A stretch of DNA of 64,000 bases, from contig JAHEJA010000014.1 of assembly GCA_024639125.1 (NCBI GenBank), forward strand, positions 1 to 64,000. Reading direction: 5' to 3'. Source of the stretch: Paracoccaceae bacterium (GTDB lineage Bacteria > Pseudomonadota > Alphaproteobacteria > Rhodobacterales > Rhodobacteraceae). Under the pieces are notes generated by a model. It saw nothing but the letters and a program-made list of their open reading frames with translations. It had not been told where the DNA came from and did not search any database. This document shows, one piece after another, positions 25,653-34,044 of this stretch (the first letter of the stretch is position 1; each line of letters begins with the position of its first letter). The translations under genes were made by a program, and so were the position numbers.

Positions 25653-26084
25653 ATGCGTACAATTTTATACTCACTCGTCGGTATCTTGTGGTTGTCAAGC
25701 TTGAACGCCACTAACTATGCCATCATTGACATATCCCCATGGGAATCACTTGGACGTGGAAAAACACCTGCGTCTTGTACTTTGGGAACGTCAAAATCGA
25801 CCTATCTAGGGCAAGAAGACATTACCCGCCATATATGGGTTAAACTGACGACCCTGCCCCAGGACGAAACGCTGTTGGATAAATCGCTTATCCAATTGAC
25901 TGCCTTTAACACCAAAGATCAAATCGTTGGCACACATGTTTATAACCTGCGCAAAACCCACCGCGAGCAGCCTGTTTCACTTCCGCTGTTGTGGAGCATG
26001 CGTGATGTGTACCGCGTTGATATTGAATATATAAAATCCAATCCACTGGATTTCGGCTGTGTTCTTGCTGCAAAGATTGACTAA
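25653..26084 (+). CDS. Secreted protein of unknown function
   Basis: 143 residues from ATG 25653, preceded by GAGG; an in-frame GTG at 25629 is less likely. Residues 1-19 (MRTILYSLVGILWLSSLNA) form a Sec signal peptide with cleavage after NA. The mature part has two cysteines (ASCTLG and FGCVLA) that could form a disulfide, and looks beta-rich. No family is recognised. It stands alone; its stop overlaps the stop of the convergent ABC ATPase by three to four bases. Confidence 0.68.
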   Translation: MRTILYSLVGILWLSSLNATNYAIIDISPWESLGRGKTPASCTLGTSKSTYLGQEDITRHIWVKLTTLPQDETLLDKSLIQLTAFNTKDQIVGTHVYNLRKTHREQPVSLPLLWSMRDVYRVDIEYIKSNPLDFGCVLAAKID

Positions 26085-27163
26085 GCGTTGTAAACGAAAC
26101 ACTTATCCCGCGGGATGGTTAACCACATTGCTTGGCCTGCTTTGGGCAAAAACACATTTGGCACCGTCGCTTTTAATATCGAACCATCAAAGTCCATTTG
26201 GAATTCGATCAAGCTTTCGCTGCCCATGAACCGCGCGCGTTTCACGGTTGCCCGCGCGGCGACACCTTGGGATTTGGTCGGGTTCGGTCCTTTTCCGGCA
26301 CGATCGAAATCTATACGCAAGTGTTGCGGTCGAAAGACAATATCCACGATGGCGCCATCGACACGACCCGGGGCAAAAAACTGACCAAATGGGGTATCCG
26401 CCAAGGCACCTGTTACTTTGGCCCTGATTACATTCACATCCGAAAAAAACGCGACTGCGGCCCGATCAATTGGCGCATTATAGATGTTATATGGCGCACC
26501 TTGCTGGACGATTTCACCATCGCGCATCAACGCAATTTCATCCGCCATGCGCATGGCTTCTTCTGGTTCATGCGTGACCAAAAGAACCGCCGCATCTTCG
26601 ACCTTGAGAAGCGCCAAAGTTTCATCGCGGATATCGTCTCTTAGGCGATTGTCCAACCCTGAGAACGGTTCGTCCATTAACATAATATGCGGACGTGGTG
26701 CCAAAGCACGCGCCAAGGCAACACGCTGTTGTTCACCGCCAGACAGAGCATGCGGGAAATCATCCATTTTGCGCAACAGGCCAACTTTGTTCAAAAGATC
26801 TTTGACGCGCTCGCGTTTGGCGTCCTTTGGACCTGTCAGTCCAAACGCGACATTATCCGCAACACTTAAATGTGGAAACAGAGCAAAATCTTGAAACATT
26901 AAGCCAATTGAACGCTGTTCGGGCGGAATCCGAAAAATCGTATCACAGACCAATTTTCCATCTGCCCAGATTTCACCCTCGTCCTGACGCTCAACGCCCG
27001 CAATAATCCGCAACGTTGTTGATTTACCGCATCCAGATGGACCCAATAGGCATGTAACCTGTCCGGGCATAATGGAAAAAGACACATTGTTAACAACGGC
27101 CTTGCCATCAAAACGGCGGACTAGATTTTTCACTTCCAATCGTGGACGCGACAATTGGGTCAC
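26081..27163 (-). CDS. ABC transporter ATP-binding protein, FbpC/PotA type
   Basis: 360 residues from GTG 27163, with AAGGA nine bases upstream. Walker A LLGPSGCGKSTTLR at about 37, Q-loop FQDFALFPHLSV, signature LSGGEQQRVALARA, Walker B ILMDEPFSGLD, switch LVTHEPEEAMRMAD. A C-terminal TOBE-like region covers about 240-360 (FRPQHLRIDF). The overall form fits ATPases of ferric-iron, spermidine or thiamine importers. No permease or binding protein is adjacent, so it may serve a system encoded elsewhere. The symporter gene lies upstream on the same strand, 75 bases away. Confidence 0.85.
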   Translation of the reverse strand: MTQLSRPRLEVKNLVRRFDGKAVVNNVSFSIMPGQVTCLLGPSGCGKSTTLRIIAGVERQDEGEIWADGKLVCDTIFRIPPEQRSIGLMFQDFALFPHLSVADNVAFGLTGPKDAKRERVKDLLNKVGLLRKMDDFPHALSGGEQQRVALARALAPRPHIMLMDEPFSGLDNRLRDDIRDETLALLKVEDAAVLLVTHEPEEAMRMADEIALMRDGEIVQQGAPYNIYNAPIDRAAVAFFSDVNVIRAKVTGALADTPFGQFFAPGRVDGAIVDIVFRPQHLRIDFDRAGKGPNPTKSQGVAARATVKRARFMGSESLIEFQMDFDGSILKATVPNVFLPKAGQAMWLTIPRDKCFVYNA

Positions 27164-27238
27164 GGCAATGATCCTTGCTTTGGCGAATGTCCGATAAAAG
27201 TTATCGGGTTTATCGCATGCCTAGCAGCCAATCCGTGG

Positions 27239-28609
27239 TTAGGCAACCCGCCGGCTTCCCAGAAGCATACTGATTGCCCCAGCCCCAAGCACAAACAGGC
27301 AAATCACACAGAGTTGTTCGTATTTGTGACCCTCTGGTAAAATTGACGCGGCCCAATCATAACCCCGTGCAAAATACAAAATCGCCCCTGCCTGCGCAGC
27401 GCCGAAAGCCACTAAATACGCCCAAATGGATACATCTCGGCGCAGAATCAGGGCCGCGATAATGATCGGGGTCAAAAACATCGACGCCGTACCACTGACT
27501 GCGACCGCATCAAAGAGCGTGCCATTTCCCCAAAGCGTCAAGCCCCCTCCAAGCAAAAGGAAAATCACCATAGCGATCCGTCCACCTGTCAGGGTTCTGG
27601 GCACAAGGTGAAGCTCTTCGCTCATCAAGCGCGCCACAGCAGCCAGAGCCGAATCCAATGTAGAGAGGCCCGAAATTAACAAAGACAACGACACTGCGGC
27701 AAAAATAGGCGCCGGGAACATCGCGTTCCATGTGCCTAATAAATCATTTTCAATAGGCGCATTTATGTCAGCGGCGTGAATTCCAAATAACCCAAAGCCA
27801 AAAATACAGGCCGAAGATATCCAGAACGCATATAAGAATGATCTGCGCGTTGTTGCTTCGTCGGCCAAAAATCCACGATCCATCATAACTGGATCATGCA
27901 GTGGATAGGAAAACACCTGAAGCCCAGCAACCACAAGCAACACCCAACCGTTATAAGACCCTGCAACCCCTTGGGAGCTAAGAACAGAGGCAAACGAAAA
28001 CTCGGGCGAGAATATCAAGGCCACAAAAGCAATGGCAAAAACAATCAGGAAGACGATCATTTGTAAAACATCTGTGCGCAATGCCGCGCGCAATCCGCCC
28101 CAAGCGGAATAAAGAAACACAATGATTGCAAGTGTGATAACAGAAATTTCGCGGATATAGGTGACATCTGGTACCAAAACCGCAAAAATCAGCGCAACCA
28201 CCAATAAGTTAGCAAACACTTCGGACAATAATCGCAAGGCAATAACAATGTTATAGCTTGTGGTTCCGATGCTTCCAAATTGGCGCCGCAGCCAATCTTG
28301 GACGGATGTGCTTTGGTCTTGGCGCAATTTTGCCACCACATACCCCCCCGTGAGAAAGGACAGATAATAGGCGGTATAGGCCAAGGTTCCTGCAATTCCG
28401 TAGTAATAACCAAGGATCGCAGCATTCAACAAGGAGCGTGCAAAAATCCATGTTGTCACTTGGCTGAGCACCAATGTCCACAAGCCGGGCGCATGACCCG
28501 ACTGTGAGTGACCGTTAAAAAATCCGTCTGTCGTGACTTTTTGTGCCGACAAAAAGAAACTTAATCCCAAGGCCAGTGTTAAACCAACCAAAACCAAACC
28601 CAAAACCAT
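27239..28609 (-). CDS. Sodium:solute symporter family transporter
   Basis: 456 residues with about 12-13 membrane helices, fitting the SSS (LeuT-fold) family. Helix landmarks are GYYYGIAGTLAYTAYYLSFL near 65-85, SAWGGLRAALRTDVLQMIVF (the conserved GG-x-A-x-x-x-TD segment) near 170, and LLISGLSTLDSALAAVARL near 315. Substrate cannot be deduced; proline, pantothenate, acetate and others are used by relatives. GGAGGGG precedes the ATG. Neighbouring genes do not point to a pathway. Confidence 0.87.
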   Translation of the reverse strand: MVLGLVLVGLTLALGLSFFLSAQKVTTDGFFNGHSQSGHAPGLWTLVLSQVTTWIFARSLLNAAILGYYYGIAGTLAYTAYYLSFLTGGYVVAKLRQDQSTSVQDWLRRQFGSIGTTSYNIVIALRLLSEVFANLLVVALIFAVLVPDVTYIREISVITLAIIVFLYSAWGGLRAALRTDVLQMIVFLIVFAIAFVALIFSPEFSFASVLSSQGVAGSYNGWVLLVVAGLQVFSYPLHDPVMMDRGFLADEATTRRSFLYAFWISSACIFGFGLFGIHAADINAPIENDLLGTWNAMFPAPIFAAVSLSLLISGLSTLDSALAAVARLMSEELHLVPRTLTGGRIAMVIFLLLGGGLTLWGNGTLFDAVAVSGTASMFLTPIIIAALILRRDVSIWAYLVAFGAAQAGAILYFARGYDWAASILPEGHKYEQLCVICLFVLGAGAISMLLGSRRVA

Positions 28610-28697
28610 GACAACCCCTCCAATGTGTTAGATTGCTCTTAGAAGGTCATGGATCAGGTCGGTAGGTTTCTTTTGGCACTTAACACAATCGTGAAGA

Positions 28698-29477
28698 TTA
28701 AAGCGACGCGTTCACAGCACCACCATCCAATAGAATATTCTGGCCAATAATAAAGCCCGCATGTTGTGAACATAAAAAGGCACATGTCGCCCCAAATTCC
28801 TGGGCCGTACCATAACGCCCTGCAGGAATTGTTTGTGCGCGCTCAGCAGCCGCCTGTTCGACGGATATACCCCTTTGTTGTGCAACCCCACCATCAAGCG
28901 AAATAGCACGGTCCGTTGCATGGATGCCGGGCAAAAGATTATTGATCGTCACACCATGTCCTGCAACCTGACGGGCGGTTCCGGCTACATAGCCTGTCAA
29001 GCCAGCGCGCGCAGAATTGGACAAACCCAGCACAGCAATCGGCGCTTTTACCGATTGCGACGTTATGTTGACAACGCGTCCCCACCCCTTGGTCATCATC
29101 GAGGGCAGCAAGGCTTTCATCAATGCGATGGGTGTTAACATATTGGCATCAATCGCTTTAATGAAATCGTCACGATCCCAATCAGACCAAAGACCAGGTG
29201 GGGGACCACCCGCGTTGGTAACCAAAATATCAACATCCCCGGCCGCCTCCAGAACCTTGGTGCGTCCGTCTTCTGATGTAATATCCGCCGCAATCGCCGT
29301 CACCGAAACACCATAGGTTTTCTGGATATACTGCGCCGTTTCAATCAGCGCCTCTTCCCCTCTGGCACAGAGCGTTAGATCCACGCCTGCTGCCGCCAAG
29401 TTTTCCGCACAGCCACGACCCAAGCCTTTGCTTGATGCACATACCAACGCACGTTTCCCACGAATTCCAAGTTCCAT
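28698..29477 (-). CDS. Atypical SDR family oxidoreductase
   Basis: 259 residues from ATG 29477, with GGAGG six bases upstream; a longer frame to 29609 has no homology. The N-terminal cofactor motif is modified, CASSKGLGRGCAENLA, and NAGGPPPG keeps the NAG core. At the catalytic site the usual YxxxK reads SNSAR (ITSQSVKAPIAVLGLSNSAR), so Tyr becomes Ser and Lys becomes Arg. This pattern marks a known subgroup of FabG-like SDRs in which standard carbonyl reduction is doubtful. The C-terminus has IIGQNILLDGGAV. It stands alone between the symporter and the divergent Hint gene. Confidence 0.82.
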   Translation of the reverse strand: MELGIRGKRALVCASSKGLGRGCAENLAAAGVDLTLCARGEEALIETAQYIQKTYGVSVTAIAADITSEDGRTKVLEAAGDVDILVTNAGGPPPGLWSDWDRDDFIKAIDANMLTPIALMKALLPSMMTKGWGRVVNITSQSVKAPIAVLGLSNSARAGLTGYVAGTARQVAGHGVTINNLLPGIHATDRAISLDGGVAQQRGISVEQAAAERAQTIPAGRYGTAQEFGATCAFLCSQHAGFIIGQNILLDGGAVNASL

Positions 29478-29616
29478 ATCGTCCTCCAGTTTTGACGAAC
29501 TATGGCGCAAGCGTGGCAAAAGGCAATCGGAATTGCCCCTAAATGACCGAAGGCTTGTCCTGCTTTTGACATAAAGTCGGTCAAAACTCCCCGTTACCAA
29601 GGTAAACAAATTTGGA

Positions 29617-30675
29617 ATGGTGACGTTAATGGAAAGTGGAGATGTAAAAGGATCGAAGCTTTCAATGTCCGCAATCGCTAAGCAAAAGAAACAGAGGAAA
29701 ATGCAAACGGTCCCAGTTTATTCTGCAGAGTCTTTTCGCGTCGTAAATGGCGCAAATCTAGGCGACCCCATTTCCATTTCAGACGATCTTTGTTTGGATG
29801 ATACGTTTTCCCTGCGCGCCGCGGCTCCGCGTCAAAAATTGTCGTTGATCCTGAATGATGATGGACTGCGCGTTGGCAAAAATGGGGATACAGGGCAATT
29901 TATGAACCGCCTCTTTTTGGATTGCACAGTCACATTGATGAACCAAAAAGGCCATGTTATCGAGGCTTTGATTGTTGTTGAAGTCGATGATGCCGATATC
30001 ATACAATCTACTCTGTTGATGCCGCTGTGCCCAATCGAGGCCAAGGTTGAATATACCTTGATTGATGTCAACCGCGACACCGCCGAAGCGAAATTTGCAC
30101 AGATCGCGTGTGTTTCGTTTGTAAAAGGCACTCGGATTACATTAGCAACGGGCCAGATGATCCCAATAGAAGACCTAAGGGCGGGTGATTGCGTGATTAC
30201 ACGGGACGCCGGTATCCAAGAAATACGCTGGGTTGGCCATTCCACAGTGCGCGCAACCGGAGATTTTTCCCCCGTCATTATCAAAGCCAAAGCGCTTCAT
30301 AATCAAAACGATTTGGTTGTAAGCCCCGAACACCGGCTTTTTATCTATCAACGCAGTGATCAATTGGGGACAGGACGCGCCGAAACGTTGATCCGCGCAT
30401 CACAATTGGTCGACGGAGAAAGCGTCACGCGGTTAGAAGCCGGCTTTGTTGATTACTATCAATTATTGTTTGATGACCATCATATCATCTACGCAGAAGG
30501 CATCGCTGCCGAAAGCTTGCTCTTTGATCATCGCACGCGCTCGGCCCTGCCAGATCAAGCAACGAACGGAATTGACGCCCATCGCACGCGCTACAATGAT
30601 GACCTAGAAGTCAACGCCGAAACCTTTAAAGGATCGTCACCTGTTTCAATTTTACGTTTAGCATCAACCAGCTAA
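29617..30675 (+). CDS. Hint (hedgehog/intein) domain protein
   Basis: 352 residues from ATG 29617; internal ATGs at 29632 and 29665 are also possible. Residues about 30-160 are beta-rich and unrecognised. A Hint_2 domain covers about 165-320: SFVKGTRITLATGQMIPIED, then LRAGDCVITRDAGIQEIRWVG, VVSPEHRLFIY and DHHIIYAEG. The position normally held by the nucleophilic Cys-Phe is Ser167-Phe168. Serine can act as the first residue in inteins, so self-cleavage remains possible. In roseobacters such domains often close secreted calcium-binding repeat proteins, but no RTX repeats or signal peptide are seen here. It converges with the BLUF gene, two bases apart. Confidence 0.82.
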   Translation: MVTLMESGDVKGSKLSMSAIAKQKKQRKMQTVPVYSAESFRVVNGANLGDPISISDDLCLDDTFSLRAAAPRQKLSLILNDDGLRVGKNGDTGQFMNRLFLDCTVTLMNQKGHVIEALIVVEVDDADIIQSTLLMPLCPIEAKVEYTLIDVNRDTAEAKFAQIACVSFVKGTRITLATGQMIPIEDLRAGDCVITRDAGIQEIRWVGHSTVRATGDFSPVIIKAKALHNQNDLVVSPEHRLFIYQRSDQLGTGRAETLIRASQLVDGESVTRLEAGFVDYYQLLFDDHHIIYAEGIAAESLLFDHRTRSALPDQATNGIDAHRTRYNDDLEVNAETFKGSSPVSILRLASTS

Positions 30676-30677
30676 TG

Positions 30678-31124
30678 TCATTGATGCAACGAAACCGAAG
30701 CGCTACGACCTAGCAAAAACCCCGTCACAAATACGCGGATCAAACCGGATTGCAGGTGGGAATAATCATGATCATCTTCGAAAAATCCGTTTAACTGATC
30801 CAGATTTGAATGCGTCGACGTATCCAGTTTGGCAAATCCCATTTCCCATTTGGCAAACGCACGTCTTGCAACGAACCCATCGTACATCAGCATTACATTC
30901 TTGTGACGTGAATCCGACGTAATCCGATCAAGCGCGGCTGTGACTTTGTCTTTGTCACCCTCTAATACTTGCAGAAATTCTTTGCTTTCATATAACAAAA
31001 TACCTGTCAAACCTTGCGCCGAGTTATTCTTTTGGGCTTGAACCAAAATCGCTTCTAATGTGGCGTCGCTGAGTTCGACCTCTGTCTTTGATGTATATAT
31101 AATTTGATAAACGGGCTTTTGCAT
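30678..31124 (-). CDS. BLUF domain blue-light sensor
   Basis: 148 residues. The FAD-binding BLUF domain fills residues 1-95: YQIIYTSKTEV with the photoactive tyrosine, AQKNNSAQGLTGILLY with the flavin-contacting asparagine, ESKEFLQVLEGD with the key glutamine, and FAKWEMGFAKL with the Trp-x-Met pair of the signalling strand. The C-terminal 50 residues form short helices and no separate output domain, as in stand-alone PixD/Slr1694-type proteins. It would signal through protein partners that are not evident nearby. It is divergent from prfC. Confidence 0.92.
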   Translation of the reverse strand: MQKPVYQIIYTSKTEVELSDATLEAILVQAQKNNSAQGLTGILLYESKEFLQVLEGDKDKVTAALDRITSDSRHKNVMLMYDGFVARRAFAKWEMGFAKLDTSTHSNLDQLNGFFEDDHDYSHLQSGLIRVFVTGFLLGRSASVSLHQ

Positions 31125-31243
31125 TTAGGGCACTCTTTTCGAAACAAGTATCCCCCCGTAAAACGACATACCGCCGCCAAAGATTAGCCAAGCCCCCATT
31201 GTTTTTCTTGCCAAGGTGCAAGGGTCACAATATACGGCCCTAC

Positions 31244-32851
31244 ATGTTGGATACTGATACAAACCGCCCCGCTTTACCGCCTGAAATTGCCCGTCGTCGG
31301 ACCTTTGCGATCATCTCGCATCCGGACGCTGGCAAGACGACTCTTACGGAAAAGTTTCTGCTGTTTGGGGGCGCTATTCAAATGGCTGGTCAGGTGCGCG
31401 CCAAAGGCGAAGCACGCCGCACGCGGTCTGACTTTATGCAGATGGAAAAGGATCGGGGCATTTCTGTTTCTGCCTCTGCAATGTCCTTTGATTTCAAAAC
31501 CTTCCGCTTTAACCTTGTGGACACACCAGGTCACAGCGATTTTTCCGAAGACACCTATCGCACGCTGACTGCTGTTGATGCGGCTGTCATGGTGATTGAT
31601 GGTGCAAAAGGTGTCGAAAGCCAGACCCAAAAACTATTCGAAGTGTGCCGCTTGCGGGATTTGCCGATTTTGACATTTTGTAATAAAATGGACCGTGAAA
31701 GCCGCGATACATTTGAAATTATTGACGAAATTCAGGAAAACCTTGCGATTGATGTGACCCCTGCCAGCTGGCCAATTGGGGTTGGTTCCGAATTTATGGG
31801 GTGTTACGACATCCTGCGTGATCGGCTCGAACTTATGGACCGCGCCGATCGAAATCGCGTTGCGGAAAGTGTCGAAATTAATGGCATGAATGATCCCAAG
31901 CTGGTCGAACTTGTCCCCGCACATTTGCTTGCAAAGCTGCGCGAAGATGTTGAAATGGCGCGTGAACTTTTGCCACCGCTTGATCCTCAGGCCGTCTTAG
32001 AAGGGCATATGACCCCAATCTGGTTTGGCTCTGCGATCAATTCCTTCGGTGTTAAGGAATTGATGGATGGCATTGCAACATATGGACCAGAGCCTCAGGT
32101 GCAATCCGCATCACCACGCGATGTCGCGCCAGAAGAAACCAAAGTGTCCGGATTTGTGTTCAAAGTCCAAGCGAACATGGACCCAAAACACCGCGACCGT
32201 GTGGCCTTTGTGCGCATGGCATCGGGGCATTTCAAGCGTGGGATGAAATTGACCCATGTGCGCACCAAAAAACCTATGGCGGTCTCTAACCCAGTGATGT
32301 TCTTGGCCTCGGATCGGGAATTAGCAGAAGAAGCATGGGCCGGTGATATCATTGGCATCCCGAACCATGGGCAATTGCGGATTGGTGATACGCTCACCGA
32401 AGGCGAAGCAATTCGTGTGACCGGAATTCCGTCTTTTGCGCCTGAGCTGTTGCAAAACTGTCGTGCGGGCGATCCAATGAAAGCCAAGCATCTGGAAAAA
32501 GCCTTGATGCAATTTGCCGAAGAAGGGGCTGCCAAAGTGTTCAAACCAACCTTTGGCTCTGGCTTCATCGTTGGGGTCGTTGGTGCCTTGCAATTCGAAG
32601 TTTTGGCCAGCCGTATCGAATTGGAATATGGCTTGCCAGTCCGCTTTGAGCCGTCGCAATTTACCTCTGCACGCTGGGTCAATGGCGAGAAACAAGCCGT
32701 CGATAAATTCTGTGCCGTCAACAAACAACATATCGCCGAAGACAATGATGGCGACATCGTTTATTTGACACGCCTACAGTGGGATATTGACCGGATCGAA
32801 CGCGACTATCCTGATGTAAAACTTACCTCTACCAAGGAAATGATGACTTAA
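31244..32851 (+). CDS. prfC: Peptide chain release factor 3
   Basis: GTPase that removes RF1/RF2 from the ribosome after peptide release. 535 residues from ATG 31244 (MLDTDTNRPALPPEIARRRT), where family homology starts; the in-frame TTG at 31199 is upstream sequence. G1 ISHPDAGKTTLTE, switch region RGISVSASAMSF, G3 VDTPGHSDFSEDTYR, G4 FCNKMDRES. The KRGMKLTHVRT segment and the C-terminal RF3 domain are intact. It is monocistronic or precedes the glycosyltransferase at 32914 by 62 bases. Confidence 0.96.
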   Translation: MLDTDTNRPALPPEIARRRTFAIISHPDAGKTTLTEKFLLFGGAIQMAGQVRAKGEARRTRSDFMQMEKDRGISVSASAMSFDFKTFRFNLVDTPGHSDFSEDTYRTLTAVDAAVMVIDGAKGVESQTQKLFEVCRLRDLPILTFCNKMDRESRDTFEIIDEIQENLAIDVTPASWPIGVGSEFMGCYDILRDRLELMDRADRNRVAESVEINGMNDPKLVELVPAHLLAKLREDVEMARELLPPLDPQAVLEGHMTPIWFGSAINSFGVKELMDGIATYGPEPQVQSASPRDVAPEETKVSGFVFKVQANMDPKHRDRVAFVRMASGHFKRGMKLTHVRTKKPMAVSNPVMFLASDRELAEEAWAGDIIGIPNHGQLRIGDTLTEGEAIRVTGIPSFAPELLQNCRAGDPMKAKHLEKALMQFAEEGAAKVFKPTFGSGFIVGVVGALQFEVLASRIELEYGLPVRFEPSQFTSARWVNGEKQAVDKFCAVNKQHIAEDNDGDIVYLTRLQWDIDRIERDYPDVKLTSTKEMMT

Positions 32852-32913
32852 CCCTTGTCTGTTAGCCTCTATCCCCTTAGCCTTGGCGCGATTGGACAGA
32901 GGATATTGCAGAC

Positions 32914-33921
32914 GTGGGTCATTGGGGTGTCGTTTCCACCGTAAAAGCACCACTAAGTGAAGTGGTAAAATTTGTCGCCCATCATCTATCAATGGGCGCG
33001 CAATACTTTGTCATCTATTTGGATCAGCCAGACGCCGCCGTATTGGAATATTTTCGTGATGACCCTGACATCAAGATTATTCCAACAGAAGACAGCCATT
33101 GGACTACATTAGGTCATCGCCCGAAATCCATCGAAGGGCGTCAAGTTTTCAACATCAATCATGCCATAGATCACGTGCGCGACATCCGCCCCTCGATACA
33201 ATGGCTAGCGCATTTTGACATTGACGAATTTATAGTAAATCACGCTGCCAATCTCACGATTGCACAAAAGCTAAAGCGCATCCCCGACGACGTTCTTTCG
33301 GTACAAATCAAGCCAATTGAAAATTTGATCGCCCCTAATGGAACATTATCGCCTATTCACCACTTCAAGGCGCTGATGTATCCCTATGGCCGTCGCGCCA
33401 GATTATCATCCGAAATTTACCCGGAATTCGGGGATCGTATCATTGGCGGGTTTTTATCGCATAAAAATGGCAAGTCTATATTTAGGGTCACCAATCGCCC
33501 AGTTTTTGCGCGCATTCACTATGTTTCAAACGACGAAGCAGAGAAACGAAATCCAAAAGACACCGTTCATCTACGTGGCTATGAATTGGCGCATTACCAC
33601 AGCAAACCATGGGATCAATTTGAACCCCTCTACCATGAACGCCGCGAAACGGGGTCTTATCGCACCCTCAACAAAGGGAAACAAATGCGGCGCGCCGGTC
33701 TTAGTCCGCTTTGGGACGTTTTTACCGAAATCGAAAACACCGAAGGCATAGATGGTATTCGACGCATGCATCAGGCGCTCTGTATTGCGACGCCGGACCT
33801 TTTGGCGCGTCTAGAGAATTTTCACCTATTGCGAAGCTTTGACATGCAGTTTGATGCCAAAATTGCGCGGTACTTTCCGGATCTTGATTTGCCAACAGCG
33901 CGTATCGCCAATGCGGATTGA
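32914..33921 (+). CDS. Glycosyltransferase family 2-like protein
   Basis: 335 residues from GTG 32914, with GAGGA nine bases upstream. The N-terminal KAPLSEVVKFVAHHLSMGAQ matches the Glyco_tranf_2_4 opening. The DxD motif is LAHFDIDEFIVNH at about 98-110. The C-terminal half has LAHYHSKPWDQFEPLYHERR. It resembles the gene at 5673 in fold and motif order but is clearly diverged, so the two are distant family members, not a recent duplication. Donor and acceptor unknown. It follows prfC and precedes a DEAD-box helicase. Confidence 0.76.
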   Translation: MGHWGVVSTVKAPLSEVVKFVAHHLSMGAQYFVIYLDQPDAAVLEYFRDDPDIKIIPTEDSHWTTLGHRPKSIEGRQVFNINHAIDHVRDIRPSIQWLAHFDIDEFIVNHAANLTIAQKLKRIPDDVLSVQIKPIENLIAPNGTLSPIHHFKALMYPYGRRARLSSEIYPEFGDRIIGGFLSHKNGKSIFRVTNRPVFARIHYVSNDEAEKRNPKDTVHLRGYELAHYHSKPWDQFEPLYHERRETGSYRTLNKGKQMRRAGLSPLWDVFTEIENTEGIDGIRRMHQALCIATPDLLARLENFHLLRSFDMQFDAKIARYFPDLDLPTARIANAD

Positions 33922-34044
33922 CCAGAACACCTATTTTACTGTATACGCGAGCAGGATCCTTGAATGCAACAAGGCAGGGCTAAACGGGCCTGGATCTAAC
34001 TTTGACGATGCGGGCCAAAATGTGTCCGTAAACCACGGATACAG

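Noticed and set aside
29478-29609. 44-residue N-terminal extension of the SDR at 28698
   Set aside because: The extension has no SDR homology, while ATG 29477 has GGAGG at correct spacing.
5673-33921. The two glycosyltransferase-like genes as a recent duplication
   Set aside because: They share motif order (KNE/helix, DxD) but differ along most of the sequence.
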